Positions 1 to 10,138 are shown, counted from the first letter of the stretch. The stretch is DNA of 64,000 nucleotides from Thalassotalea sp. PP2-459 (GCF_001913705.1 NZ_MKQD01000029.1:29867-93866); one strand, 5' to 3'. The notes: generated from the letters alone by a model not told the origin. Program-made: numbers and translations.

Positions 1-210
1 GTTTTTGAGCGAGGATCCGCAGAAACATTAGCTTGCGGCAGTGGCGCATGTGCTGCTGTTGTTGTTGGGCAAATTCAGAAAAAACTCGCCAAACAAGTCA
101 CCGTGCAATTACCTGGTGGCAAATTAAAAATATACTGGAAAGGCCCCGGTAGTCCTGTAAAAATGACAGGACCAGCGGTGCATGTTTTCGATGGACAAAT
201 TCATATATGA
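1..210 (+). CDS. dapF: diaminopimelate epimerase DapF, C-terminal part
   Basis: Only the last 69 codons are in the window. The enzyme interconverts LL- and meso-diaminopimelate in the lysine and peptidoglycan pathway in the cytoplasm. The visible part holds the family signature around the second catalytic cysteine ([14 protein letters not shown]), where the Cys acts as acid/base, followed by the usual C-terminal strand ending in FDGQIHI. The stop codon overlaps the ATG of the next gene (ATGA), so the two are translationally coupled. The 5' part lies outside the window. Identity is secure from the signature and from the yigA-yigB-uvrD neighbourhood. Confidence 0.93.
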   Translation, partial: VFERGSAETLACGSGACAAVVVGQIQKKLAKQVTVQLPGGKLKIYWKGPGSPVKMTGPAVHVFDGQIHI

Positions 211-926
211 GTAAACATGAAACCTCAATTACTGCTGAAAACTCAACAGAAAACTTAGTGGTACCAGATGTCGATATACAATTAACCGATGAGTTAATTG
301 TGACCTATTTACAAGATAACCCAGACTTTTTTAATCGACAGCCAGATTTAGTCGCTCAACTACGTTTATCAGATCCTCACCGAGGCGCTATTTCACTCGT
401 TGAACGTCAACAGTTGGCATTACGCACAAAAGTACAAACGTTAGAAGAAGAAATTACTCATTTGATGTCAGTAGCGAATCAAAATGAACAACTATTTTCT
501 TTATACAGTGATTTATATCTACGCTTACTCGATTGTGAAACCGCAGCAGAGTTATTAAATTGTTTGCGCCAAGCAACGACTGAATTATTATCTTTAAAGT
601 CATTAAAGGTATGGCTTGTAGCACCTTATAGTTTTGAGCATGATTGTCTTATAGAGCAAGATTGTCAGGAAATTTTGGATAATAGATTACAGGCAGAAGA
701 TTATTATTTTGGTCGTATTCAACAGCGTGAACAGCAAATGGTTTTTGATCAAGCCTGTGAAGGCTCGGTTGTCATGATTAAATTAGAGCATCACGAAAAA
801 GTGATAGGCTTCATTGCCATCAGTTCTCAAGATGCGGATCACTTTGAGCCAAGAATGGATACCTTACTATTGAACCAATTTAGGAAGTTAGTGGCTAAAT
901 TATTGGTGCAACTCCAGGCAAGTTAA
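207..926 (+). CDS. yigA: DUF484 family protein (YigA)
   Basis: A 239-residue cytoplasmic protein of the DUF484 family, the usual neighbour of dapF in gammaproteobacteria. Residues 30-60 carry the motif in which a last helix is followed by [18 protein letters not shown] short coiled coil follows (about 70-95), then a GAF-like C-terminal half (about 100-235). No catalytic residues are visible and the function of the family is unknown. It overlaps dapF at its start, and its own stop overlaps the start of yigB (TAATG), giving a tight operon. In E. coli xerC lies between yigA and yigB; here there is no room for it. Confidence 0.88.
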   Translation: MSKHETSITAENSTENLVVPDVDIQLTDELIVTYLQDNPDFFNRQPDLVAQLRLSDPHRGAISLVERQQLALRTKVQTLEEEITHLMSVANQNEQLFSLYSDLYLRLLDCETAAELLNCLRQATTELLSLKSLKVWLVAPYSFEHDCLIEQDCQEILDNRLQAEDYYFGRIQQREQQMVFDQACEGSVVMIKLEHHEKVIGFIAISSQDADHFEPRMDTLLLNQFRKLVAKLLVQLQAS

Positions 927-1630
927 TGCGTTATAACCGTCGTTTATTGCCTTTTAAGGCCATTAGTTTTGACCTTGATGATACGTTGTATCATAACGCT
1001 CCAGTGATGTTAGCGACTGATGAAAAAATGCAGCAATACTTCGCTGAATTGCTACCTGATGGCCAGTATGGCTATCAGTATTGGTTTCGCTTTCGTCAGC
1101 AAGCGTTATTAGATAATGCCGAGCTAATACATGATGTTGGCGAGTTAAGGCTAGTGAGTTATCGTTTAGGCTTAATGGCGCTAGGTTTTGATAAAGCGCA
1201 GGCAGAAACGATGGCGCAGCAGGCGCTTCAATACTTTGTTGAACAACGTAGCAACTTTGTTGTGCCTGACGCTGTACATGAACTATTATCAAAACTAGGA
1301 AAGAAATGGCCTTTAATCGCGATTTCTAATGGAAATGTAGATACAAGGGCGATTAATCTGGCACAATATTTTTCCTATATTTATCATGCAGGCCAAGGTA
1401 ATAAACAAAAGCCTTCTGCCGATATGTTTGCAAAAACTTGTCAGCAATTATTAATTAAGCCTATTGAACTTTTACATGTTGGTGACTGTGGCATTAACGA
1501 TATTATTGGCGCTGCCCAATTTGGCTGTCAAACCGCATGGGTATCGACTTATGATGTTGGTCAGCCAATTAAGCAACTAGCAACGCTAGAGTTGCGACAT
1601 ATCACCGAATTAAGCCGTTTAATTAATTAA
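926..1630 (+). CDS. yigB: HAD-superfamily hydrolase YigB
   Basis: A 234-residue haloacid-dehalogenase-type phosphatase. The nucleophile motif I is intact (FDLDDTLY, Asp at about residues 16 and 18), with motif II at ISN (about 133), a lysine in the NKQKPSADMF segment, and motif IV at HVGDCGINDIIGA. In E. coli YigB dephosphorylates 5-amino-6-(5-phosphoribitylamino)uracil in riboflavin synthesis and acts on FMN; the same role here is inferred from orthology and synteny. The start codon overlaps the yigA stop, and uvrD follows after 24 bases. Length is normal for the family. Confidence 0.87.
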   Translation: MRYNRRLLPFKAISFDLDDTLYHNAPVMLATDEKMQQYFAELLPDGQYGYQYWFRFRQQALLDNAELIHDVGELRLVSYRLGLMALGFDKAQAETMAQQALQYFVEQRSNFVVPDAVHELLSKLGKKWPLIAISNGNVDTRAINLAQYFSYIYHAGQGNKQKPSADMFAKTCQQLLIKPIELLHVGDCGINDIIGAAQFGCQTAWVSTYDVGQPIKQLATLELRHITELSRLIN

Positions 1631-1654
1631 CACCTTTACAACGAGAGACACCCT

Positions 1655-3829
1655 ATGGATGTATCTGAACTATTAGATTCACTTAATGATAAACAACGTG
1701 AAGCGGTAGGCGCTCCGTTACGAAATATGCTGGTGTTAGCAGGCGCAGGTAGCGGGAAAACACGAGTATTGGTACAGAGAATTGCATGGCTTATGCAAGT
1801 TGAGAAAGTATCGCCGCACAGCATTCTTGCTGTTACATTTACCAATAAAGCGGCGGCTGAAATGCGAGCACGAGTTGAACAAATGGTAGGTGGCAATATC
1901 CATGGTATGTGGATCGGTACCTTTCATGGGCTAGCACATCGATTATTGCGTATGCACTTTCAAGAGGCTAACTTACCGCAAAGCTTTCAAGTGTTGGACT
2001 CTGACGATCAGCTGCGCTTAATAAAACGTATTTTACGCGCGTTAAATCTTGACGAAAAACGTTGGCCAGCAAAACAAATGCAATGGTATATCAACGGCAA
2101 AAAAGATGAAGGGCTACGTGCTAAACATATTGAAACCCATTACGATCAAACAGAAGAAACCTTTGTTAAAGTTTACCAAGCGTATCAAGACGCCTGTGAT
2201 CGTGCTGGGTTGGTAGATTTTGCTGAATTATTACTACGTGCACATGAACTTTGGTTGCACCATCCGATTCTGTTACGGCACTATCAACAGCGATTTTCTC
2301 AAATTTTAGTGGATGAATTTCAAGATACCAATGCGATTCAATACGCCTGGTTAAACTTGCTTGGCCGAGAGCAAAGCAATGTGATGATCGTGGGGGACGA
2401 CGACCAATCAATCTACGGTTGGCGTGGTGCGAAAATAGAGAATATACAACGATTTTTAGATGATTTTACCGGCGCTGAAACCATACGTTTAGAGCAAAAC
2501 TATCGCTCAACTGCCAATATTTTAACGGCTGCAAATAAGTTAATTGATAACAATAACAATCGCTTGGGGAAAGACCTTTGGACACAAGGTGAACAAGGGG
2601 AAAAAATTGCTATTTATACTGCCTTTAATGAAATAGATGAAGCACGTTTCATTGCTGGCAGAATAGAGCAATGGCGAAGTGATAACGGTGATTTAAACAA
2701 TGTAGCTATCTTATATCGTAGTAATGCGCAGTCGCGTATTTTGGAAGAAGCATTACTTCAAGCGAATTTACCCTACCGTATTTATGGTGGTTTACGCTTT
2801 TTTGAACGCCAAGAAATTAAGGATGCATTAGCTTATTTACGGATAATTAATAATCGAGATGATGATGCAGCGTTTGAGCGTATTATCAATACCCCAACAC
2901 GAGGTATTGGTAATCAAACGTTATCGTTAGTACGCGATGCTGCACGTAGTTTGCAAATGACCATGTGGCAAGCATGTCAAACTATGTTGGCAAGCGATCA
3001 GTTAAAAGGCCGTAGTGCAAAGGTCATTAACGTGTTTGTCGAACTGATCGATCAACTTGAAGATGAATCACAACATTTAGATTTAGATCAACAAGCAAAC
3101 TTTGTTATTCAACACAGTGGCTTAAAAGCGATGTATCAAGCTGAAAAAGGCGAACGAGCAGAAGCGCGTATTGAAAACTTAAATGAATTAGTTACTGCTT
3201 GCCAAACCTTTGAAGTAGATCCTGAACTTGAACAAGAGCAAAGTGAACTGACGAGTTTTTTAACCCATGCCGCGCTAGAATCTGGTGAAGGACAAGCCGA
3301 TGAATTTGAACATGCAGTACAGCTAATGACAATGCATTCTGCTAAAGGGTTAGAGTTTCCTTTAGTGTTTATTGCTGGCTTGGAAGAAGGCATGTTTCCT
3401 TCGCAACAGTCATTAGAAGAAATTGGTCGTTTAGAAGAAGAGCGACGTTTATGTTATGTTGGTATGACACGGGCAATGGAAAAGTTATATTTATGTCATG
3501 CAGAAAGCCGTCGCTTATACGGACAAGAAAAAATTCATCCGGCAAGTCGGTTTTTACGTGAATTGCCAAGTGATTGTGTAGAAGAAATACGAATGCAAAA
3601 CCAAGTTACTCGCCCTAAATCTTCTGGCCGGTTTGCTAATACCATTTCGTTAGAAACATTCGAGGGAACTGGCTTTAAGTTAGGACAATCTGTTGTCCAT
3701 CAAAAATTTGGTGAAGGTGTTGTGTTAAATTATGAAGGTAATGGCGCTCAAAGTCGTGTTCAGGTAAATTTTGCAGAAGTCGGTAGCAAATGGCTGGTAA
3801 TTGCCTATGCTAATTTAAAAGCATTATAA
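1655..3829 (+). CDS. uvrD: DNA helicase II UvrD
   Basis: A 724-residue superfamily 1A 3'-5' helicase used in nucleotide excision repair and methyl-directed mismatch repair. Walker A is AGAGSGKT (residues 29-36), Walker B is VDEFQDTN (about 218), motif III is DDDQSIYGWRGA (about 247), and motifs V and VI sit near VQLMTMHSAKGLEF and YVGMTRA. The C-terminal tudor-like segment (about 675-720, GQSVVHQKFGEGVVL) distinguishes UvrD from Rep, which is also present in this window. Length matches the E. coli protein (720). No LexA-type palindrome was seen directly upstream; it is probably co-transcribed with dapF-yigA-yigB. Confidence 0.95.
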   Translation: MDVSELLDSLNDKQREAVGAPLRNMLVLAGAGSGKTRVLVQRIAWLMQVEKVSPHSILAVTFTNKAAAEMRARVEQMVGGNIHGMWIGTFHGLAHRLLRMHFQEANLPQSFQVLDSDDQLRLIKRILRALNLDEKRWPAKQMQWYINGKKDEGLRAKHIETHYDQTEETFVKVYQAYQDACDRAGLVDFAELLLRAHELWLHHPILLRHYQQRFSQILVDEFQDTNAIQYAWLNLLGREQSNVMIVGDDDQSIYGWRGAKIENIQRFLDDFTGAETIRLEQNYRSTANILTAANKLIDNNNNRLGKDLWTQGEQGEKIAIYTAFNEIDEARFIAGRIEQWRSDNGDLNNVAILYRSNAQSRILEEALLQANLPYRIYGGLRFFERQEIKDALAYLRIINNRDDDAAFERIINTPTRGIGNQTLSLVRDAARSLQMTMWQACQTMLASDQLKGRSAKVINVFVELIDQLEDESQHLDLDQQANFVIQHSGLKAMYQAEKGERAEARIENLNELVTACQTFEVDPELEQEQSELTSFLTHAALESGEGQADEFEHAVQLMTMHSAKGLEFPLVFIAGLEEGMFPSQQSLEEIGRLEEERRLCYVGMTRAMEKLYLCHAESRRLYGQEKIHPASRFLRELPSDCVEEIRMQNQVTRPKSSGRFANTISLETFEGTGFKLGQSVVHQKFGEGVVLNYEGNGAQSRVQVNFAEVGSKWLVIAYANLKAL

Positions 3830-3843
3830 ATTTAGGTAAGTTG

Positions 3844-5086
3844 ATGTCAGATAAGTTGTTAGTAGTAGAAGACAGTAATTCGATAGCAGCTGTGATCAAA
3901 AAAATTGGTCAAACTTTAGGCTATCAAGTCACTGTGGCTAAGAGTCACGAAGATGTAGTTGCTATTTTAAAAGAAGATGCTTCTTTTTTTGCGGCTACAT
4001 TAGATTATAACTTACCTGATGCTCAGCAAGGCGAAGTGATTAATACCGTGTTGTCACATGATATTCCAAGTGTGGTGATCACTGGTAAAATGGATGAAGA
4101 AACCCGGGCAAAAATTCTAGCACAACCGGTGATTGATTATATTCCGAAAGAAAACAGTCAAGCTTATATGTACCTAAAGCGGATACTATATTGGCAAAAA
4201 GCTAATAGAGGAACAGGGGTGTTAGTTGTCGATGATTCGCGTTCTGCGCGTAATTACATAGTTCAATTATTAAAGCGACGAAATTTTGAAGTGTTTGTTG
4301 CCGATACAGGCCCTTCTGCCTTAAAAACAATGAAAGAACAACCCCATATAAAGCTGGTTCACCGATTTAGAAATGCCGATTATGGATGGCATTGAATTAA
4401 CCAATGAGCTTCGCAAGCATTACAATAAAGAACAACTTGCTATTGTTGGTATATCTGGAGCTGCTAATCCCATGTTGTCTGCGCGATTTATCAAAAATGG
4501 TGCTGATGATTTTCTACGTAAGCCGTTTTGTACTGAAGAATTTTATTGCCGAATGATGCAGAATATTGAAAATTTGCATAATATTGAGATGATTCAAAAA
4601 GCGGCAAACACCGATTACTTAACTGAATTACCTAATCGCCGCGCTTTTTTTAGTGATGCTGAAAAATATTTAAAAGAATACATTGCTGCAGGTAATTGCT
4701 TTGGTTTAGTGATGATTGACATTGATTACTTTAAACGTATTAATGATCAATATGGCCATGATGCCGGCGATCATATTTTAAAGTATTTAGCGCTTTATAT
4801 GAGAAAACATATACCAAATAGTTTATTAGCAAGGTTAGGTGGTGAAGAGTTTGCTGTGTTAATTTCAGGAGAAAACCAAGAAGGTTTATATCAAGTGCTT
4901 GATAATTTCCGACAAAAGTTGTCTACTTCGACGGTAAAATACGCCCAGCAAGATATTCATTTTTCAGTCAGTATGGGCGTAGTGTTTAATAGTCATTTAT
5001 CGCTTGCTGAACAAATGAATATTGCTGATCAAGGACTATATCAATCAAAAGAAAATGGTCGTAATCAGATCACCATCATGGAGTGA
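3844..5086 (+). pseudogene. receiver-receiver-GGDEF diguanylate cyclase, split by a frameshift
   Basis: Two abutting reading frames (3844-4395 and one entered at about 4361, with its first ATG at 4373) together encode one protein of about 414 residues. The first receiver (VVEDS, LDYNLPD, PKE) is followed by a second receiver (VVDDS, then TDLEMPIMDG, SGA, KPF) and a GGDEF domain with an intact GGEEF signature and DIDYFKRINDQYGHDAGD. The frame changes inside the phospho-acceptor segment of the second receiver near 4357-4360. Restoring two bases there gives the expected LVVTDLEMP. No RxxD inhibitory site precedes GGEEF. The ATG at 3844 is preferred over the TTG at 3841 because AGGTAAG lies just upstream. 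A true mutation, a sequencing error or recoding cannot be told apart here. Confidence 0.8.
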
Positions 5087-5102
5087 ATACAACATCGAGG
5101 TG

Positions 5103-7223
5103 TTAAAAGCTCACTGATAACTGCGCGTTAAACCATCGGCCTTTTTGCGGATATGGATGTACTGTTGTTCCCCCTTGTTGATACTGTTTATTCAACAGGT
5201 TATCAACACGCAATGCTAATGAAATGTGCTTACTGATTTGGTAACGTAAGTTGGAGTTTACTAATAAACTCGCATTAATTTTCTTTTCTGGTTGATAAAA
5301 GTTTACCCCACGCTCTGGATAATGATCCGTTAATGACATGCCTTCCTGTTGAAGGTTGATAGGAGAAAACTGTTTGCCAATATAGCGTAAGCCAAGGTGT
5401 AGGCTAAGTTTATTATTAACGGGAAAATCAAAGGTGATATTAGCCGTGAGCTTGGGAATGTTATTAATGTAACTGCCAGTAACGGGTATTTTTTCGCTAT
5501 TACTTACCGCCCGGTACGTTGCATTTGCCCGAATATTGAGGGCTGGTGTTAAGTATTGAACTTCTTGCTCGACCCCCCAAGAAGATAACTCACCTGCATT
5601 ACTGTAATTGACGTTTTCGGTACTATTATCGCGAAAGATCACATCTTTTGACTGATCGTAAAAAAAGTTACTCGTAAGCTGCAAGTGATATTGAGGGATA
5701 TTTATCGTTGGCGACATTTGCAAAGAGCGTAGTATTTCAGGCTTTAATTGCGTAGCACCGATAAAGGATGAAAGGTTGGAAAATCGATTCCAATAAGTGG
5801 CGTCTACAAAGGCCTCTGAATAACTCAATTTAAAGCTGATGTCTTTATGTTGATATAATAAGCCAAGTCTCGGGCTTAGTTGATCGATGTTATTGGTCAT
5901 CTTACGGTTCTTGTAGTCGTAACGTAAACCGATGTTACTTTGCCATTTATCAGTGATCGGATATTTATACTGTAAAAATCCTGAATAGTTACTTTCTGAA
6001 CCATCGGGTAGTAATGGTTCGCTATTCGAGTTAATTGTGAAGCTATTTGTGGCAGAAAGTACGGTACCGGCGTAAACTTTGTAGCTTTCAAGTTGTATGC
6101 CTAATAATAAGTCGCCGCCTTTGGCTTTAAATTCAACGGTGCTCGACACACCACCGGATAACTCTTTCCATGTGGGTGCTAAATAAACAGGTGTTATAGG
6201 ATCAACAACGACTGCGGTTTCTGCAATATGTTGATCAAAGTATAGACGATTTTTATTTACCCAAGCATCACCAGTTACGGTATTTGTAAAACCGAAATGC
6301 GTTGTTAAATAACCAAACCCTGGTCCCGTTCCGTTTACTTTTTCAAAACTGTCGTATTGATATGGTTCACCACTTAAGCCACCAGCAGTAAAGGGTTCAA
6401 TATAGTGGCTACGTCGACGGTTGAGCAACCATTCACCTGTTGGCGTAGTGATAGAAATGCCAATATCATAAGGATGCTTATCTTTAATGCCATAAATTAT
6501 CGCTTCGCTATTGGGTTGAGGTTTTTCACTGTAAATATTTTCAGGCGCAAGCGGGATTACTTCGCCATCTGCTTGATACATATCTGCCCACATCACAATA
6601 TCGGCATGTGAAAAAGTTTTTGCTAAAAGAATGTTAGCAGATTTTTGACCGTGATTACCTACAGATAGATTTGCTTGCTGTTGTTCAATATCAGCAGCGG
6701 TTTTGAGGATGATATTAATGGTTGCCGTCAAAGAAACATTGCCGTATAGCGAAGAGGCTGGTCCTCTTAGCACTTCGATCTGTTTAATTTTATTTAACGA
6801 AATACTGTGATCTGGCGTTGCCATAGAATAACTTCTACTGTTGAAGCGATGACCATTAACCATAATGAGTATCTTTTGTTGGGCTGAGGTAAAAATACCG
6901 CGAGCTGAAATATTGATTTCATTTTGATCTTCTACGTGGGTAAATCCAGGCACATATGTGAGTAACAATTCTTTTAACGTTTGTGCGCCACTTTGTTTAA
7001 TCATTGAATCAGTAATTAAGCTTACTGGTACAGGAGCTTGGGCAACAGTTTCTTCAGATAGTGAGGCAACGGTAACTTTAGTGTCAATTAATTGTTGAAG
7101 GGAAAAATGGAGAAAATCATCATGATTAGCAGGTTGTGCTGCCGTAGGGTAATTTGCATTAGCCTGATGAGCTAGGCCTACTAACAACAATAACGCAATA
7201 TGGATAATAGACTTGCTAAGCAT
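5103..7223 (-). CDS. TonB-dependent receptor
   Basis: A 706-residue outer-membrane receptor. It has a signal peptide (residues 1-23, cleavage after ANA), a plug domain (about 50-170; APVPVSLITDSMIKQSGAQ, IEVLRGPASSLYG) and a 22-strand-type barrel region ending in the terminal aromatic motif LSVSF. The plug is of the type seen in catecholate-siderophore, vitamin B12 and colicin receptors; the substrate cannot be told from sequence. It is transcribed divergently from a histidine kinase with an N-terminal YfiR domain, and ends close to the broken double-receiver cyclase. This pairing of a receptor-like protein with a YfiR-kinase suggests a sensing role rather than plain uptake, but that is inference. 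No Fur-box-like sequence was recognised. Confidence 0.88.
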   Translation of the reverse strand: MLSKSIIHIALLLLVGLAHQANANYPTAAQPANHDDFLHFSLQQLIDTKVTVASLSEETVAQAPVPVSLITDSMIKQSGAQTLKELLLTYVPGFTHVEDQNEINISARGIFTSAQQKILIMVNGHRFNSRSYSMATPDHSISLNKIKQIEVLRGPASSLYGNVSLTATINIILKTAADIEQQQANLSVGNHGQKSANILLAKTFSHADIVMWADMYQADGEVIPLAPENIYSEKPQPNSEAIIYGIKDKHPYDIGISITTPTGEWLLNRRRSHYIEPFTAGGLSGEPYQYDSFEKVNGTGPGFGYLTTHFGFTNTVTGDAWVNKNRLYFDQHIAETAVVVDPITPVYLAPTWKELSGGVSSTVEFKAKGGDLLLGIQLESYKVYAGTVLSATNSFTINSNSEPLLPDGSESNYSGFLQYKYPITDKWQSNIGLRYDYKNRKMTNNIDQLSPRLGLLYQHKDISFKLSYSEAFVDATYWNRFSNLSSFIGATQLKPEILRSLQMSPTINIPQYHLQLTSNFFYDQSKDVIFRDNSTENVNYSNAGELSSWGVEQEVQYLTPALNIRANATYRAVSNSEKIPVTGSYINNIPKLTANITFDFPVNNKLSLHLGLRYIGKQFSPINLQQEGMSLTDHYPERGVNFYQPEKKINASLLVNSNLRYQISKHISLALRVDNLLNKQYQQGGTTVHPYPQKGRWFNAQLSVSF

Positions 7224-7352
7224 TTAATTCTTATTGTTATTTTTTATATTGTTAGATTAACCTACGAAGAACTTAGCGGTCAAATTTAGCAGGTGATTTA
7301 TGATGAAAAAGTCAGTACAGTATTCATAATAATAATAAAAGGTATGGTATTT

Positions 7353-9254
7353 ATGTCCAGCTGGTGGCGTAAAAAACGGGGTATAGTGGCAATGATTCTA
7401 TCTTGCCAATTGCTGATTGTGTGTACACTTCATGCTCAGCAACTCAGCAGTGATAAAATCAAAACAGCTTATCTTTATAATTTTATTAAGCATGTAGCTT
7501 GGCCATCGGAAGATAAAAAAAACGCTTTTACTATTGCCGTATATCAAGACACAGATTTTTATCATAAAGTACAAAAAGAGTTAGCGAGAAAACAGGTTAA
7601 GAAAAAGCCAATCGTGGTAACGTTAGCGAATTCAACACAACAAGCGGCAAAGGCAGATCTCGTATTTGTTAATGTCATCGATAAGTTTGATTTGAGTGTT
7701 GTTGCGTCAGATCTCAGAAAAACCGATACTTTGCTTGTTACCTTCAATAGCTTGGATAAGCATCATGTGATGTTAAATTTATTTTTTAACTCTAGGACTT
7801 CTGCGATCGAATTTGAGGTCAATAAGTCCAATATTGTCTATGAAGGGTTAACTATCTCCAAAGAATTGTTATTGCTTGGTGGTACTGAAATTGATATTGC
7901 TGAGCTGTATCGAGAAACGGAACTGGCGATGCAAGAAATGCGTAAAAGAGAAACGCAATTACATAACGATTTACAACACCAAAGTGAAGCGCTAGCGGTA
8001 ACGGCAAAAAGGTTGCATGTATTAGATCAACAACTGAATGAACGACAACAAATAGCAGAGCAGCGGCAAATACAATTAATCGCGTTAAAAAAAGACATTG
8101 AACGACAAAAACAAGCGGTAGCGATAAAAGAAAAGCAATTAAGTGATATGGTCGGCCAGTTAACGACAATTAGAAAAAAATTAAAAACTCAGCAGAAGTC
8201 TGTTATTGAAAAAGAGCAAGAAAGCAGCGATATGGAGAGTCGTATTGCGTTTAATCGCGAAGTGATCGCCAAACAAAAATCACAAATTGACCAACAAGGT
8301 CAGCAACTAAATCAAAAGAATGTTGAACTAGCCGCGCGTACAGAAATGATTGAGCAGCAGCAGTTTTACCTTATGGTACTTGCTGTTGTTATTTGTATTG
8401 CCGTTTTTGTTAGTATTTTATTGGTGTGGTTTATCGTCAAAAATATGCGCACTACGCGGAAATTGAGCTTAACATTAAATAATTTAAAAGAAATGCAAAA
8501 CCAGTTAGTGCAATCAGAAAAGCTTGCATCTTTAGGCAAGCTCACTGCAGGTGTTGCTCACGAAATCAATACACCACTAGGTATTGCGTTAACCTCAACC
8601 AGTTCTGCATTAGAAAACACGCATGAAATTCAACAATATTTTGAATTAAACAATTTAACAAAGTCGCAGATGCGCAAATATTTTGATTCGATTGATCAGG
8701 CCTCAAGACTTAATATGTCGTCACTTAACAGAGTCATTGAATTATTAAATAACTTTAAGCAAGTAGCAGCAGATCAGGTAGTTGGCGAAGCGAGAGAAAT
8801 TAATTTGGTCGACTATAGCCATGAAATAATGCAAACGCTATCAGCAGAAATGAAGCGAAATCATGTCACCTATGAAATCAATGGCCCTGAAAACATTGAT
8901 ATAAAAACAATCCCTGGAGCCCTAGCTCAAGTGTTCACTAATTTAGTCACCAATTCAATTAAGCATGGGTTTGAAAATAGAGCCTCAGGGAAAATAACCT
9001 TAAACCTAAGCGTGCAAGGAAGTTGGGTTACGATAGTATATAAAGATAATGGCGAGGGTATGGAACCCGAGGTGTTACTTAATATTTTTGAACCATTTTA
9101 TACCACAAAAAGAAATAGTGGCGGCACCGGTCTAGGTATGAATATTGTTTATAATATCATTAAACAGCAATTACACGGTGATATTACGATTGAAAGCACC
9201 CCAAGTGAAGGTGCACTGTTCAATATAACCATACCAACATCAATTGACCGTTAG
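7353..9254 (+). CDS. sensor histidine kinase with N-terminal YfiR/DUF4154 domain
   Basis: A 633-residue membrane kinase. After an N-terminal signal or anchor (about 10-30) comes a periplasmic YfiR-like domain (about 35-180; KTAYLYNFIKHVAWP ... GLTISKELLLLGG). A long charged coiled coil follows (about 185-330), then a transmembrane helix (338-362), a dimerisation domain with the phospho-accepting His403 (GVAHEINTPLG), and an ATPase domain (NLVTNSIKHGF, DNGEGM, GGTGLGM). No receiver is attached. The start at 7353 is chosen because AAAGGT lies 9 bases upstream; an in-frame GTG at 7293 is less likely. It is divergent from the TonB receptor and near the receiver-GGDEF gene, a possible partner. The stop overlaps the convergent rarD end. 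Confidence 0.87.
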   Translation: MSSWWRKKRGIVAMILSCQLLIVCTLHAQQLSSDKIKTAYLYNFIKHVAWPSEDKKNAFTIAVYQDTDFYHKVQKELARKQVKKKPIVVTLANSTQQAAKADLVFVNVIDKFDLSVVASDLRKTDTLLVTFNSLDKHHVMLNLFFNSRTSAIEFEVNKSNIVYEGLTISKELLLLGGTEIDIAELYRETELAMQEMRKRETQLHNDLQHQSEALAVTAKRLHVLDQQLNERQQIAEQRQIQLIALKKDIERQKQAVAIKEKQLSDMVGQLTTIRKKLKTQQKSVIEKEQESSDMESRIAFNREVIAKQKSQIDQQGQQLNQKNVELAARTEMIEQQQFYLMVLAVVICIAVFVSILLVWFIVKNMRTTRKLSLTLNNLKEMQNQLVQSEKLASLGKLTAGVAHEINTPLGIALTSTSSALENTHEIQQYFELNNLTKSQMRKYFDSIDQASRLNMSSLNRVIELLNNFKQVAADQVVGEAREINLVDYSHEIMQTLSAEMKRNHVTYEINGPENIDIKTIPGALAQVFTNLVTNSIKHGFENRASGKITLNLSVQGSWVTIVYKDNGEGMEPEVLLNIFEPFYTTKRNSGGTGLGMNIVYNIIKQQLHGDITIESTPSEGALFNITIPTSIDR

Positions 9255-10138
9255 CAAACGTTATGTCGATATTTGTATGTGTCGATGCAATAAATAATCA
9301 GTGCTAACCAAATAAAACCAAACGTGAGTAATTTCTCATGGCTCACTTGTTCTTGATAGAAAAAGACCGCTAATAAAAACATGATACTTGGCCCAATATA
9401 TTGGAAAAAGCCAATAGTAGATAGCGTTAGCCGTTTTGCCGCCGCGGTGAAGCATAGCAGTGGCGCGGTAGTTACAATGCCTGTTACGATCAGAAAAGTG
9501 TTTAGTGTTATGGTGTTGTTAATCATGTTGCTGGTGCTGGTTTCAACAAAAAATAACCAATAACAAATAGCTATAGGCATCATGATGAATGATTCGATAA
9601 GCAGACCGACAATAGAGTCAACGTGTATCTTTTTTCGTAATAAACCATAAATGGCGAATGAAATTGCTAAAGTGAGTGAAATAATCGGTAACGTGCCTAG
9701 CGTAAACAATTGAATTAACACGCCTAAAATAGCTAAAGCAACAGCAAATATTTGCCATTTTCGTAACCTTTCACCTAAAAATAGCATGCCAAAAGCAACA
9801 TTAATTAGTGGGTTGATATAGTAACCTAGGCTTGCATCAAGAATGTGATTGTTGTTTATGGCCCAAATGAACACAAACCAATTGAAGGCTAAAAAGCATG
9901 CGCTTAGTGCAAGTTTCCCTATAGTGCTTGGTGATTTAAATAAAGTAGAAGCTATACGTCGTTTTGGAGTGAGCAGTACAAAGCTTAGTAAAAGTAAGCA
10001 TGACCACAGAATACGATGCACCATAATTTCATCAGCAGGCACATGCTCAATGAGTTTAAAATAGATAGGGGCTAAACCCCATAACACATAGGCAGCTACG
10101 GCATTAATAACGCCTAATTTTTGTTCTTGCTGAGTCAT
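9251..10138 (-). CDS. rarD: EamA-family transporter RarD
   Basis: A 295-residue inner-membrane protein with about ten predicted hydrophobic helices, belonging to the RarD branch of the drug/metabolite transporter superfamily. The opening (GVINAVAAYVLWGLAPIYFKLIEHVPADEIMVHRILWS) is diagnostic of RarD. The E. coli relative is called chloramphenicol-sensitive protein, and its natural substrate is not established. The order rarD, yigI, recQ is as in E. coli apart from loss of pldA between yigI and recQ. It converges on the histidine kinase gene with a 4-base overlap and no visible terminator. Confidence 0.88.
   Translation of the reverse strand: MTQQEQKLGVINAVAAYVLWGLAPIYFKLIEHVPADEIMVHRILWSCLLLLSFVLLTPKRRIASTLFKSPSTIGKLALSACFLAFNWFVFIWAINNNHILDASLGYYINPLINVAFGMLFLGERLRKWQIFAVALAILGVLIQLFTLGTLPIISLTLAISFAIYGLLRKKIHVDSIVGLLIESFIMMPIAICYWLFFVETSTSNMINNTITLNTFLIVTGIVTTAPLLCFTAAAKRLTLSTIGFFQYIGPSIMFLLAVFFYQEQVSHEKLLTFGFIWLALIIYCIDTYKYRHNVC

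Noticed and set aside
963..1292. 109-codon minus-strand frame antisense to yigB
   Set aside because: The plus-strand frame has all HAD motifs; the antisense frame has no recognisable features.
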